A stretch of 64,000 bases of DNA from the NCBI RefSeq assembly GCF_042651485.1, contig NZ_JBHSDH010000010.1, positions 186,001 through 250,000 on the forward strand, in the 5' to 3' direction. The notes under the pieces were generated by a model. It saw only the letters and a list, made by a program, of their open reading frames with translations, was not told the DNA's origin and ran no database searches. Made by a program: the position numbers and the translations under genes. Every line of letters starts with the position of its first letter. The stretch's first letter is position 1. Shown here piece after piece: positions 8,393 through 18,528 of this stretch. This DNA is from Sphingorhabdus_B arenilitoris (lineage in GTDB: Bacteria > Pseudomonadota > Alphaproteobacteria > Sphingomonadales > Sphingomonadaceae).

Positions 8393-11300
8393 CTATTCTG
8401 CCGCGACCGCTGTTTCTTTATCCGAAAGCGGATGGGCAACACGGCTGACCATTTCTTTGGGACAAATCTGCCAGAATTTATCCCGCCAAATTGCCCAGTC
8501 TTCGAGGATAGTTTGCGACCATTTGCTGTCGGTTTTATCGGCATGGCTTTGCACCATTTGCTTCAGCACATCTTCCCAATGAGCGCTGTCCAATCGTTGC
8601 CAGACGAGGCTTTCGGGATTGACGCGCTTTTCAAATTCGCCGTCTTCGTCTAAAACAAATGCCATGCCGCCGGTCATGCCAGCGCCAAAATTGCCGCCGG
8701 TTTTGCCCAATATGACCGCCAACCCGCCGGTCATATATTCGCAGGCATTGGCACCGCAGCCTTCAACGACGACATGCGCACCTGAATTGCGGACCGCGAA
8801 CCGTTCGCCCGCTTGTCCTGCGGCATAAAGCGTGCCCGATGTCGCGCCATATAGCACGGTATTGCCGATGATGCTGTTATCCTGACTTTGCAGCGGTGAG
8901 CTGACCGTTGGCCGGACGATGATCGTGCCGCCGGACAAGCCTTTACCGACATAGTCATTGGCATCGCCAAACACTTCGAGCGTGATGCCTTGGCATAGAA
9001 ATGCGCCCAGTGACTGGCCCGCCGATCCGCGCAGGCGGACATGGACATGGCCATCGGTTAAACCCTTCATCCCATAAAGCCGTGTGATTTCCGCCGAGAA
9101 ACGAGTGCCCACGGCGCGGTGTGTGTTGCGGACATTATAGGTGAGCTGCATTTTTTCGCGCCGGTCGAAAACCGGACGGGCATCGGCAATCATCTGCGCA
9201 TCCAGACTGTCGGGCACTTCATTACGGTTGCCTTCGATACCGAAACGCCGCTCTTCATCGGCGGCATCGACCTTGGCCAATATCGGGTTGAGATCAAGGT
9301 CATCGAGATGCTCGGCGCCGCGGCTCACTTGGCGTAGCAATTCGGTACGACCGATCACTTCATCCAGACTGCGATAGCCCAGCTTCGCCAATATCTCCCG
9401 CACTTCTTCGGCGATGAAGGTCATCAGGTTAATGACTTTTTCGGGCGTGCCAGTGAACTTTTTACGCAGCGCCTCATCCTGCACGCATACGCCAACGGGG
9501 CAGGTGTTGCTATGGCATTGGCGCACCATGATACAGCCCATGGCAACCAGGCTGAGCGTGCCGATACCAAATTCCTCTGCGCCCAAAATCGCGCCGATCA
9601 CAATATCACGCCCGGTTTTCAGGCCGCCATCGGTGCGCAATTTGACGCGGTGGCGCAGCCGGTTGAGCGTCAACACCTGATTGGCTTCTGACAGACCCAT
9701 TTCCCAAGGCGTACCCGCATATTTGATGCTGGTTTGCGGGCTCGCGCCGGTGCCGCCGACATTGCCGGAAATCAGGATCACATCGGCATGGGCCTTCGCT
9801 ACGCCCGCCGCAATCGTGCCAATTCCGGCAGCGCTCACCAATTTGACGCAAACCCGCGCACGCGGATTTATCTGTTTCAAATCATAGATCAGCTGCGCCA
9901 GATCCTCGATCGAATAAATATCATGGTGCGGCGGCGGAGAGATGAGCGTTACGCCGGGCGTTGAATGGCGCAGCTTGGCGATCATTTCAGTCACTTTGAA
10001 ACCGGGCAATTGCCCGCCTTCACCAGGTTTCGCACCTTGTGCGACCTTGATTTCAATCTCTTCGCATGACCCCAGATATTCGGCAGTCACGCCAAAGCGG
10101 CCCGATGCGACCTGTTTGATCACGCTGTTGGCATTGTCGCCATTGGCATAGGGGGTGAAGCGTTTGCTATCTTCGCCGCCTTCGCCCGACACGGCTTTTG
10201 CGCCGATGCGGTTCATGGCGATGGCCAGTGTCTCATGCGCCTCAGGTGACAAAGCGCCCAGCGACATTCCCGGCGTTACGAACCGTTTGCGGATTTCAGT
10301 GATTGCCTCCACCTCGTCCAGCGGCACGGGTTCCTTGGCATAGTTAAATTCCATCAAATCGCGCAGATAAATCGGCGGCAATTCGCGAACACCCGCAACA
10401 AATTGGGCATAGGTGGAGTAGCTGTCATTCGCGACCGAGCTTTGCAGCAAATGCATCAGGCCCGCCGAATAGGCATGCTCCTCGCCATCTTTACGCTGTT
10501 TGTAAAAACCGCCAACGGGCAGCCGTGCCACCGCACTATTATAGGCATCGGCATGGCGGTCGCGGGCATTGACGTATAGCGATTGATAGCCTTCGCCCGA
10601 AATTTTGTTCGGCATACCGGGGAAAAAGTCGTTCACCAATGCGCGCGACAGACCAACCGCTTCAAAATTATATCCGCCGCGATAGCTGGAGATTACTGCA
10701 ATGCCCATTTTCGAGAGGATTTTGAGCAAGCCTTCATTGATCGCCGTGCGGAAATTTTCGGTTGCCTGCTCCAACGTCATATCACCGAGCAGGCCGCGTG
10801 CATGCCGGTCCTTTATCGCGGCTTCAGCAACATAAGCGTTCACGGTGGTGGCGCCTGATCCGATCAGCACCGCGAAATAATGGGTGTCGAGACATTCGGC
10901 GGCGCGGACATTGATTGAGCTATAGCTGCGCAGGCCAACGCGGACGAGTTCGGTATGCACCGCGGCCGCCGCCAATATCATGGCAATGGCAACGCGGTCC
11001 TCATTGATATTTTCGTCAGTTAAGAATAGCTCGCTTTTACCCGACCGCACGGCGGCCACCGCTTCGGCGCGGATGCGGGTAATCGCGCTGCGCAGGCCAT
11101 CCTGACCAGCTGCAACTTCATAAGTGCAGTCTATTTCCGCTGCCGAATTTTTGAAGGCCGCCTTTAACCGGTGATATTCGCCGCTGGTTAAAACCGGGCT
11201 GTCGAGCACCAATACATCTTCATTCTGACTTTTTTCGTCCAAAATATTGGCCAGATTGGAAAAGCGGGTTTTCAGGCTCATGACATGACGTTCGCGCAAT

Positions 11301-12928
11301 GCGTCGATTGGCGGGTTGGTCACTTGGCTGAAATTCTGACGGAAAAACTGGCTGATGACGCGGGGCTTGTCGCTAATAACGGCAAGCGGCGTATCATCGC
11401 CCATCGAACCTATCGCTTCCTTGCCATCCTCAATCATCGGGGCAAGGATCATTTCGACATCTTCCATCGTCATGCCCGCAGCAATCTGCCGTCTGGTCAG
11501 CTCGCTGCGGCTCCAGTCGGCGTCGGTATTTTCGGCATCGGGCAAATCGCCGATTGTCCGGAACCCGCCGACCAAAGCGGCGTAATCCTGTTCATTTGCG
11601 ATCCGGTCTTTTAACTCTCCGTCCCGGTATAATTGCCCTTCATCGAGATTGACGGCAATCATCTGCCCGGGGCCGAGCCGTCCTTTTTCGGTGATGGTCG
11701 ATTCCGGCACGACCACCATGCCGGTTTCGCTGCCGATGATGAGGAGATTATCCGATGTCAGGCTATAACGCAGCGGGCGCAGCGCATTGCGGTCGACACC
11801 CGCCACCGCCCAGCGGCCATCGGTCATGGCAAGCGCAGCAGGGCCGTCCCAAGGCTCCATAACGCTCGCCATATATTCATACATATATTTGTGCGACGGT
11901 TTCATATGCGGATCGGCTGCCCACGCTTCAGGGATCAGCATCAGCTTTGCCGTCGGACCCTCTTTGCCCGATCGCACCAAGGTTTCAAAAACCGCGTCGA
12001 GCGCGGCGGTATCGGACGATCCGGCCGGAATAACTGGCTTTATATCGTCGGATTGATCGCCAAAAGCGATGCTCGCCATTTTAATCTCATGGCTTTTCAT
12101 CCAATTTTTATTGCCGCGAATTGTATTGATCTCGCCATTATGGGCAAGGCTGCGGAATGGCTGTGCCAGCCACCATTGCGGGAATGTGTTGGTCGAATAG
12201 CGCTGATGGAAAATCGCCACGCGGCTTTCGAACAATTCATCCTGCAAATCGGGATAGAATATCGACAGGCTCTCCGCCAGGAATAGGCCTTTATAAACGA
12301 TCGACTGGCATGACAGCGAGCAGATATAGAAATCACGCAATTGCGCCGCGATGATCTTCTTTTCGATACGGCGGCGGATCAAATAGAGGTTTTTTTCAAA
12401 CTCAACCGCGCTTTGATCTTCGGGCATGGGCCCGGCGATCATGATCTGCTCAATCTCGGGCCGGGTCGCTTTTGCCTTATCGCCGATGACCGATACATCG
12501 ACAGGCACCTGACGCCAGCCATAGATGGTATAGCCCGCGTCAATGATTTCAGCCTCAACGATGGTGCGGCAATTTTCCTGCGCCGACAAATCGGTGCGGG
12601 GCAGGAACACCATGCCTACGGCGAGCCGGTTGGGCATCGGGCGGTGCCCACTATCGGCAATAGCATCGTCAAAGAAGCGGACGGGCAGGTCAACATGAAG
12701 CCCCGCACCGTCGCCTGTTTTGCCATCGGCATCAACAGCGCCGCGGTGCCAAACCGCTTTTAGCGCGTCAATGGCCGAAGCCACAACCCGCCGTGACGCT
12801 TTGCCATCAGTTGCGGCAACAAGGCCAACGCCGCAAGCGTCGCCTTCAAATTGCGGGTGATACATGCCTTCACGGGCGATACGCTCATGTTCAGCTGTCG
12901 GCAGGTGGAATTCGTCATATTGTATCAT
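8393..12928 (-). CDS. gltB: Glutamate synthase (NADPH) large subunit
   Basis: Large subunit of the GOGAT enzyme, which with glutamine synthetase assimilates ammonia. At 1511 residues it is the full family length. The catalytic Cys32 in GDACGVGL follows a 31-residue propeptide, as in other GltB proteins. The FMN/central domains follow, then the 3Fe-4S cysteines in CIMVRQCHSNTCPVG around residue 1145, and the C-terminal GXGXG repeat domain. The start ATG overlaps the stop of the DUF2059 gene by four bases (ATGA), so translation is coupled. It is the last gene of the gltD-DUF2059-DUF2059-gltB series. Confidence 0.98.
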   Translation of the reverse strand: MIQYDEFHLPTAEHERIAREGMYHPQFEGDACGVGLVAATDGKASRRVVASAIDALKAVWHRGAVDADGKTGDGAGLHVDLPVRFFDDAIADSGHRPMPNRLAVGMVFLPRTDLSAQENCRTIVEAEIIDAGYTIYGWRQVPVDVSVIGDKAKATRPEIEQIMIAGPMPEDQSAVEFEKNLYLIRRRIEKKIIAAQLRDFYICSLSCQSIVYKGLFLAESLSIFYPDLQDELFESRVAIFHQRYSTNTFPQWWLAQPFRSLAHNGEINTIRGNKNWMKSHEIKMASIAFGDQSDDIKPVIPAGSSDTAALDAVFETLVRSGKEGPTAKLMLIPEAWAADPHMKPSHKYMYEYMASVMEPWDGPAALAMTDGRWAVAGVDRNALRPLRYSLTSDNLLIIGSETGMVVVPESTITEKGRLGPGQMIAVNLDEGQLYRDGELKDRIANEQDYAALVGGFRTIGDLPDAENTDADWSRSELTRRQIAAGMTMEDVEMILAPMIEDGKEAIGSMGDDTPLAVISDKPRVISQFFRQNFSQVTNPPIDALRERHVMSLKTRFSNLANILDEKSQNEDVLVLDSPVLTSGEYHRLKAAFKNSAAEIDCTYEVAAGQDGLRSAITRIRAEAVAAVRSGKSELFLTDENINEDRVAIAMILAAAAVHTELVRVGLRSYSSINVRAAECLDTHYFAVLIGSGATTVNAYVAEAAIKDRHARGLLGDMTLEQATENFRTAINEGLLKILSKMGIAVISSYRGGYNFEAVGLSRALVNDFFPGMPNKISGEGYQSLYVNARDRHADAYNSAVARLPVGGFYKQRKDGEEHAYSAGLMHLLQSSVANDSYSTYAQFVAGVRELPPIYLRDLMEFNYAKEPVPLDEVEAITEIRKRFVTPGMSLGALSPEAHETLAIAMNRIGAKAVSGEGGEDSKRFTPYANGDNANSVIKQVASGRFGVTAEYLGSCEEIEIKVAQGAKPGEGGQLPGFKVTEMIAKLRHSTPGVTLISPPPHHDIYSIEDLAQLIYDLKQINPRARVCVKLVSAAGIGTIAAGVAKAHADVILISGNVGGTGASPQTSIKYAGTPWEMGLSEANQVLTLNRLRHRVKLRTDGGLKTGRDIVIGAILGAEEFGIGTLSLVAMGCIMVRQCHSNTCPVGVCVQDEALRKKFTGTPEKVINLMTFIAEEVREILAKLGYRSLDEVIGRTELLRQVSRGAEHLDDLDLNPILAKVDAADEERRFGIEGNRNEVPDSLDAQMIADARPVFDRREKMQLTYNVRNTHRAVGTRFSAEITRLYGMKGLTDGHVHVRLRGSAGQSLGAFLCQGITLEVFGDANDYVGKGLSGGTIIVRPTVSSPLQSQDNSIIGNTVLYGATSGTLYAAGQAGERFAVRNSGAHVVVEGCGANACEYMTGGLAVILGKTGGNFGAGMTGGMAFVLDEDGEFEKRVNPESLVWQRLDSAHWEDVLKQMVQSHADKTDSKWSQTILEDWAIWRDKFWQICPKEMVSRVAHPLSDKETAVAAE

Positions 12929-13689
12929 TTTGCGGCTGCTTTTTCAGTAAGGAATTTCTGGACGGCGGTCCTGGTTGCTGCTTGCACTTTAGGGGTTATC
13001 GACTGCATGGCTTCATTCATCGATTTGGTGATGACGGTAACGAGGCCATAGGCATTGGCGGTGAATTTTTGCCCAGCCTTTGTTGCGCTGAATTTGGTCA
13101 CCGCTGCCATTGAGTTCGCATCCATGGCTTTGATCGCGGCAACAGTCGCCTCGGCCATAAACTCATCTTGCTGCAGCGGTGCATTCTCCTCGCCCTCGGC
13201 TATGCGTTTTTTTATACCTTCGGCTAACTTATCCGAGTTAACATTATCTAATGTTCCGAGAAGCAGACGTTGGCCTTCATTTGACATATAAAAAGCGTTA
13301 ATGACCTTCAAATCATCGGCGGTGAAGAGCGGGTCGGCATAAGCGACAATCGCATTTTTGATCGTTGGAACGACTTCACGCAATCCGGTGACCGTAGCTT
13401 CCCGGGACGCGGTCATTGCAGCGTCCAACATGCCGGGATGTTGCTTTTCGGCAGCCATGCTGGCAGCATCCGCGCTGACTTCTTTCAGAAATTGCTGGTC
13501 ATGGACTTTAGCTGCTCTCTGAACAGCGATGTCCTCGGCCAGATACAGGCTGGCAAACGTCTGAAGCAGCTCCGCTTTTTCGCTATCTTGAACGCTCACC
13601 GCCGCCGGTGCATCGCTTTGCGCCATTGCAGGCAGCGCGCCCGCCATGGCGATGGCCGTCAAAAGCAATGTCAGTTTTCTTTTCATCAA
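12925..13689 (-). CDS. Exported DUF2059 protein, 254 aa
   Basis: Signal peptide (MMKRKLTLLLTAIAMAGA to about residue 23, cleavage near AMA-QS), then an all-helical protein. The segment VINAFYMSNEGQRLL is the hallmark of DUF2059, whose members are periplasmic proteins of unknown function. It lies between gltB and a second DUF2059-like gene; the stop overlaps the gltB start by four bases. A role in glutamate synthase is not known; the fixed order suggests only shared expression. Confidence 0.85.
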   Translation of the reverse strand: MMKRKLTLLLTAIAMAGALPAMAQSDAPAAVSVQDSEKAELLQTFASLYLAEDIAVQRAAKVHDQQFLKEVSADAASMAAEKQHPGMLDAAMTASREATVTGLREVVPTIKNAIVAYADPLFTADDLKVINAFYMSNEGQRLLLGTLDNVNSDKLAEGIKKRIAEGEENAPLQQDEFMAEATVAAIKAMDANSMAAVTKFSATKAGQKFTANAYGLVTVITKSMNEAMQSITPKVQAATRTAVQKFLTEKAAAK

Positions 13690-13738
13690 TTTATCACATT
13701 CATCACATTAGACAGTCATTTCATTGGGAAGCCGGTGG

Positions 13739-14914
13739 TCACTCAACCTCAGCTGCCGCTTCGGTTGCAGGGTCAGCTTCTGCGGCTTCTGGTTGCCATC
13801 CTTGCGCTTTGTATTTTTCGCGGTAAGCCGCCACCAGCCGGTTATATTCCGTTTCCCACGCTTCATAGGCGGCGCTCGACTTTTCCGAAGCTTTGTCATG
13901 CGCTTCGGACAATTTGGTCAATGCGGCATTTTCCGATTTGGTCCAATTATCGCTATCATACCAAGGTTCCTCACCGGTTTCATAGGCAGCAGGATCGGCG
14001 TCCGCATCCTCAGCAGCGGCCACAGCTTCGGCGCCCTCGGTCGCTACATCGGCATCCGCGACCGTCAGATATTCTTTACCCTCGTTCAAGGCTTCGACGG
14101 TCACCCCCATCAGCCCGGCGAGCTTTTGTATTTCCGTCTCGGTCAAATCCAATGTTGTTTTGGATTTGGACAGTTCCTCCATGCCGGCATTCATTTCCGG
14201 CCCGGCACTGGCAAATTCAGCCATCATATCGGGCAGCGCGGCAAACATCGCCTGCATCACTTCAGGATCGGCTTGCAAGCCAAAGGATTGCTCGGCGTAA
14301 AAAGCGCCGGTTGGTGTTTCAAAAAAGCGGTTCAGCTCGGTCAATTGCGCCGCTGAGAATTTACGGGCATAGGCGCGGGCCATGCCTTTGCGGATCGGCG
14401 CTTCGATGGCGGCTGATGCCTTTGCCATTAACGGCTGAAAGCTATCGACCATTTTTGCCATCCGCGCTTCCCGCTCGGGATCGAGCAGCGCGGTAATCGC
14501 CTTGCGTTTGTCGGCGTCCAATGCATCGAGGCTATCGTCATATACGCCGGTGGCTGACATTATCTCATATACCGGCATTGCTTCACCGCTAACTTCGCTT
14601 AACATCGGTGTCATGATCTTGTTGGTGAGGTCAGCCATTAACTTGCCATAGCTGCCCTGTGGCATGATTTTGGCGATGGTTTTTTCCGCGAGGGCCAGTT
14701 GCTGCGGCGCGATTGGCGATGCGTCCTTTATCTCAAAAATTTTGGCCAGCATTTCGAACATTTTCTTGTCCTTGTCGGACATCACCGGCGCGGCACTGGC
14801 CTCCGTTGCAGTGGCCAGTTCGGTGTCATCTTGTGACCATGCGGGCGCGGTATATAGCGGACCCGACAAAGCGAGCAATGCGGTTGCAGCGGTGAATTTC
14901 ATCTTTTTACTCAT
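13739..14914 (-). CDS. Exported DUF2059-like protein, 391 aa
   Basis: Starts MSKKMKFTAATALLALSG, with a signal peptide ending near residue 27 (APAWS-QD); an open frame reaches 14989 but the 25 extra residues are not signal-like and overlap the gltD stop. The central part (about residues 130-260) contains ARKFSAAQLTELNRFFETP and TGAFYAEQSF, the DUF2059 pattern. The C-terminal 130 residues are Ala/Glu-rich with a likely coiled coil. It sits 32 bases after gltD and 49 bases before the second DUF2059 gene. Function unknown. Confidence 0.8.
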   Translation of the reverse strand: MSKKMKFTAATALLALSGPLYTAPAWSQDDTELATATEASAAPVMSDKDKKMFEMLAKIFEIKDASPIAPQQLALAEKTIAKIMPQGSYGKLMADLTNKIMTPMLSEVSGEAMPVYEIMSATGVYDDSLDALDADKRKAITALLDPEREARMAKMVDSFQPLMAKASAAIEAPIRKGMARAYARKFSAAQLTELNRFFETPTGAFYAEQSFGLQADPEVMQAMFAALPDMMAEFASAGPEMNAGMEELSKSKTTLDLTETEIQKLAGLMGVTVEALNEGKEYLTVADADVATEGAEAVAAAEDADADPAAYETGEEPWYDSDNWTKSENAALTKLSEAHDKASEKSSAAYEAWETEYNRLVAAYREKYKAQGWQPEAAEADPATEAAAEVE

Positions 14915-14946
14915 ATGCCAATTCCTTGTCCCGAAATAAAAGCCCG

Positions 14947-16392
14947 TTATGCCGCGACCCTTGCCGCATCCGATTTTGCCTTCAACCATTGATGCATATG
15001 CTCGGTCACATCACGGCCATCTTTAATCGCCCATACCACGAGGCTGGCGCCGCGAACAATATCGCCCACCGCAAACACGCCGTCCAAATTGGTCATCATC
15101 GTTTTGTGATCCACGCGCACGGTGCCCCAGCGGGTAACGCCCAATTCGTCCGCGCCAAATAAAGCTGGCAAATCTTCCGCTTCAAACCCCAGCGCCATAA
15201 TGACCATGTCGGCGTCCAGCGTGAAGTCTCCGTCGGGATCGGTTTCGGGTGACCGGCGGCCGCTGGCATCGGGGGCGCCCAGCCGCATTTTGCTGGCGAG
15301 AATTTTTTCGACCTTACCATCTTTTCCGTCAAAGCTTTTTGGCCCGGATAGCCAGACAAATTCCACGCCTTCTTCTTCGGCGTTTGCGACTTCGCGCTGT
15401 GACCCCGGCATATTTTCGCGGTCGCGCCGGTAAAGGCATTTGACCGATTTCGCGCCCTGACGAATGGCGGTGCGGACGCAATCCATTGCAGTATCGCCGC
15501 CGCCGATGACCACCACATTCTTGCCCGCCGCATTCATGCTGCCATTGTCAAAAGTCGGCACCGCATCGCCAAATCCCTTACGATTGGAGGTCGTTAGATA
15601 ATCCAGCGCGGGCACCACCCCGTCCAATCCCGATCCGGGTGTTTTGATGTTGCGGGCTTTATAAACGCCGGTCGCGATCAGCACCGCATCATGTTTGCTG
15701 CGCAGATCATCGAGGCTGGCATCACGGCCGACCTCAAAATTCTGGTGGAATATAATGCCGCCATCTTCCAGCCGCTTGATCCGGCGCATGACAACCTCTT
15801 TTTCCAGCTTAAATCCTGGAATACCGTAAGTCAGCAAACCACCGGCGCGGTCATAACGATCGTAAATATGAACCTCATATCCGGCAACACACAGATATTC
15901 GGCGGCAGTCAATCCGCCGGGACCAGCGCCAATAATGGCCACCGATTGCCCGCGCGGTGCACCTGCTTCCACCGGCTCCACCCAACCTTCGGCCCATGCC
16001 GTATCGGTGATGTATTTTTCAACAGAACCGATTGTGACCGCGCCATGGCCAGCGGTTTCGATCACGCAATTGCCTTCGCATAAACGGTCCTGAGGGCATA
16101 TCCGGCCGCAAATTTCGGGCATGGTCGACGTCAGGTTCGACATTTCATAGGCTTCGCGCAGCCGACCTTGCGCGGTCAGCCGCAGCCAATCGGGAATATG
16201 GTTGCCCAGCGGACAATGGACCGAACAATAAGGGACGCCGCATTGCGAACAGCGCGCGCTCTGCTCATCGGCTTTTTGCGGCGCGTAGCGTTCGGCTATC
16301 TCCCGAAAATCCTCGGCCCGCAGTTGCGGCTCCCGTTTTTCAGGGAAAGCTTGAGGGATGCCGACAAATTTCAGCATTGGATCGTTGGCCAT
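14947..16392 (-). CDS. gltD: Glutamate synthase (NADPH) small subunit
   Basis: Passes electrons from NADPH through FAD and iron-sulfur clusters to GltB. The 481-residue protein has the N-terminal cluster cysteines CSQCGVPYCSVHCPLG (about 47-62) and CGRICPQDRLCEGNC, the FAD fold IIGAGPGGLTAAEYL near residue 150, and the NADPH fold VVIGGGDTAMDC near 295. It is the first gene of the locus. The two subunits are usually adjacent; here two DUF2059 genes lie between them. Confidence 0.97.
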   Translation of the reverse strand: MANDPMLKFVGIPQAFPEKREPQLRAEDFREIAERYAPQKADEQSARCSQCGVPYCSVHCPLGNHIPDWLRLTAQGRLREAYEMSNLTSTMPEICGRICPQDRLCEGNCVIETAGHGAVTIGSVEKYITDTAWAEGWVEPVEAGAPRGQSVAIIGAGPGGLTAAEYLCVAGYEVHIYDRYDRAGGLLTYGIPGFKLEKEVVMRRIKRLEDGGIIFHQNFEVGRDASLDDLRSKHDAVLIATGVYKARNIKTPGSGLDGVVPALDYLTTSNRKGFGDAVPTFDNGSMNAAGKNVVVIGGGDTAMDCVRTAIRQGAKSVKCLYRRDRENMPGSQREVANAEEEGVEFVWLSGPKSFDGKDGKVEKILASKMRLGAPDASGRRSPETDPDGDFTLDADMVIMALGFEAEDLPALFGADELGVTRWGTVRVDHKTMMTNLDGVFAVGDIVRGASLVVWAIKDGRDVTEHMHQWLKAKSDAARVAA

Positions 16393-16519
16393 GTCTTGAT
16401 TCTCCGGTTTATGCGGGGGCTTTACCGGTGCAAAGGCCCGCTGTCACGCGAAAAATGCATAATAGGACAGTATAGCTGACTAAATATAGACAATAGCGCG
16501 ACTGGATCCGTTGCTTGGC

Positions 16520-16538
16520 ATTGAAACATTCTTTCAAT
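16520..16538. promoter_or_regulatory. Palindrome upstream of gltD
   Basis: Perfect inverted repeat ATTGAAA-CATTC-TTTCAAT in the 183-base gap between uppP and gltD. On the minus strand a -10-like TATACT lies about 50 bases further towards gltD (16469-16474). The palindrome could be an operator for the gltD promoter or the stem after uppP; no T tract follows. The role is unproven. Confidence 0.35.
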
Positions 16539-16575
16539 AGTCCAATTTCGGACCTAGTTCAGCCCGCTTCCCCTT

Positions 16576-17376
16576 TTACCGCGAATAGAGCCACACGAGC
16601 GCCGTGCTGCCCGCTGCGATCCGGTACCATGCAAAAGGACCAAAGCCATAGCGCGTCACGACCGAAACAAATGCCTTCACCACAATCACTGCCACGACAA
16701 AGGAAACGATAGAGCCAATGCCAATCAGGCTCATATCATCCACAGTTAGCTCGTTACGCGCCTTGTATAATTTGTAAACGGTTGCGCCCGCCAATGTCGG
16801 AACGGCCAAGAAAAAGCTAAACTCCGCCGCCGTTTTGCGGTCGACGCCGAATGACATCGCGCCCAATATCGTCGCCCCAGACCGGCTGACCCCGGGGATC
16901 ATGGCAAGGCATTGGACAAGCCCTATCGCTATCGAAGTCCGCAGCGACACTGCACCCACGCCGCCATGATCGGTGGTTACCGCCATTCGCTCGACGATCA
17001 ATATCGCAATCCCGCCGATAATCAGCGCCCAAGCCACCAGCTCCGCATTGCCCAGCATCAATTCAATCGTATCGCCAAAAGCAAGGCCGAGCAGCACCGC
17101 CGGAAAAAACGCCACCAGCAAATTGCGGATAAAGGCGATGGCCCCTTTTTCTAAAGTAAACAGGCCTTTCGTCACATCCCGAAATGTCCGCCAATATAGC
17201 ACGATGATCGCCATGATCGCACCGGGCTGTATCGCGATATTAAATACCTCCCACGCTTTCTGGTCAAATCCCATCAGCTCGGTTGCGAGGATCAAATGGC
17301 CGGTCGATGATACCGGCAAATATTCGGTTATCCCCTCTACAATGCCGAGGATGACAGCAGTCCAAAATTCATTCAT
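16576..17376 (-). CDS. uppP: Undecaprenyl-diphosphate phosphatase
   Basis: Membrane enzyme that removes a phosphate from undecaprenyl diphosphate to recycle the lipid carrier for peptidoglycan and surface polysaccharides. The 266 residues hold about eight membrane segments and both active-site motifs: EGITEYLPVSSTGH (residues 14-27) and PGVSRSGATI (about 160-169). The start overlaps the stop of the NDUFA9-like gene by four bases (ATGA), so the two form an operon. Confidence 0.96.
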   Translation of the reverse strand: MNEFWTAVILGIVEGITEYLPVSSTGHLILATELMGFDQKAWEVFNIAIQPGAIMAIIVLYWRTFRDVTKGLFTLEKGAIAFIRNLLVAFFPAVLLGLAFGDTIELMLGNAELVAWALIIGGIAILIVERMAVTTDHGGVGAVSLRTSIAIGLVQCLAMIPGVSRSGATILGAMSFGVDRKTAAEFSFFLAVPTLAGATVYKLYKARNELTVDDMSLIGIGSIVSFVVAVIVVKAFVSVVTRYGFGPFAWYRIAAGSTALVWLYSR

Positions 17377-18317
17377 GCTGCGGCTTGCCCGCCAAAACGT
17401 CCATGCTTCCGGTATATATCCAGCCAGTCATGCGCCGCCGTGTCCAGCGATGTCGGCGCAATCCCCATGACCGCCAATCCATCGCGTTTCTCGTCCACCA
17501 CATTATCGTAAGCCAGCATCTTAAACTGGTCCGCGGTAATCGGCGCGCCGGGCAGCCAGCCTGTTCCGACCGCCATCGCCTGCGCCGCAAAATCAGGAAC
17601 GTCGATAAACAAGGGTGACCGGCCAATTGCCTTGGCGATCCATTCGTTCAAACCGCGCATGGTAAAGATTTCCGGCCCGCCCAGATCGAGCACCTGTCCC
17701 GCATATGGCGCCGGATTGTTTAAGGCGGCGGCAACCGCGCGTGCCACGTCCCCTACGAAAACAGGCTGGAATTTGGTGTCCGAACCAATGATCGGGACCA
17801 CTGGCAACATTCGGATGAGACCAGCAAAACGGTTGATAAACTCGTCCTCGCGGCCGAAAATGATCGACGGCCGGAATATGATCGCATCGGCAAACGCCTT
17901 TTTCACCGCAGCCTCACCGGCGGCTTTGCTGCGGCCATAACGCGCTGTGCTGTCTGCATCGCTGCCAATGGCGGAGATATGCACCAGAGCGGCGCATTTC
18001 GCCTTTTTCGCGGCTTCCGCCACATTGCGCGCGCCGATATGTTGTATGGCCTCCATATCGGCAAAGCTGCCAACCAGGTTGACGACCATGTCCGCGCCTT
18101 CCACTGCGCGAGCGACGCTGGCTGGTTTGCGAACATCGGCAGCCATCAATTGCACCTGACCCAGATTACCGAGCGGCTTAATATGCATCCCGCTTGCCGC
18201 GCTTTGCCCGGTCACCCGAAGCCGCGCACCCGCATTCAGCAGCGCTTGACACACATAACGTCCCAAAAAACCGCTACCGCCCAAAACCGTAATCAGCTTT
18301 CCATCCAGATTATTCAT
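17373..18317 (-). CDS. NDUFA9-family NAD(P)-binding SDR protein
   Basis: An atypical short-chain dehydrogenase of the complex I NDUFA9 family, which in bacteria often is a free-standing protein. The Rossmann motif VLGGSGFLGRYV is at residues 11-22 and the segment YGRSKAAGE contains the SDR Tyr-x3-Lys pair (residues 143-147). I choose the start MNNLDGK over an ATG 12 codons upstream because the upstream part has no likeness to the family. It precedes uppP with a four-base overlap. Its substrate is unknown. Confidence 0.85.
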   Translation of the reverse strand: MNNLDGKLITVLGGSGFLGRYVCQALLNAGARLRVTGQSAASGMHIKPLGNLGQVQLMAADVRKPASVARAVEGADMVVNLVGSFADMEAIQHIGARNVAEAAKKAKCAALVHISAIGSDADSTARYGRSKAAGEAAVKKAFADAIIFRPSIIFGREDEFINRFAGLIRMLPVVPIIGSDTKFQPVFVGDVARAVAAALNNPAPYAGQVLDLGGPEIFTMRGLNEWIAKAIGRSPLFIDVPDFAAQAMAVGTGWLPGAPITADQFKMLAYDNVVDEKRDGLAVMGIAPTSLDTAAHDWLDIYRKHGRFGGQAAA

Positions 18318-18480
18318 ATTATCCGTCTTTCCGAAAAGATATTCCTGCAGCAAACTGCATCATTCTGCCCTCCCAATGCCGCGCAAATGCAGCCGAGGCA
18401 AGGGGGTGTTTGGCGATAATAGGGTGAAAAACCGAAATGAAGCCTCATATCCACGCGGCGCGCTTGATTGTTGTGTTGAC

Positions 18481-18511
18481 AGCGGGCGGCGATAGCGGCT
18501 AAGCGCCCGCT
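18481..18511 (+). other. Hairpin in the leader of tRNA-Leu
   Basis: Perfect 8-base inverted repeat (AGCGGGCG 18481-18488, CGCCCGCT 18504-18511) 17 bases before the mature tRNA. A TTGACA box at 18476-18481 abuts it, and TATTAT lies at 18514-18519. It may be part of the precursor recognised during processing or an attenuator-like hairpin; no plus-strand gene lies just upstream that would need a terminator. Confidence 0.4.
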
Positions 18512-18528
18512 TCTATTATCTACCCCGT

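Noticed and set aside
11633..12286. 217-codon open frame on the plus strand
   Set aside because: Lies antisense inside gltB, in a region where the minus strand is clearly coding; its protein is unlike any family.
13438..14496. 352-codon open frame on the plus strand
   Set aside because: Antisense to the two DUF2059 genes; Arg/Ser/Pro-rich shadow sequence.
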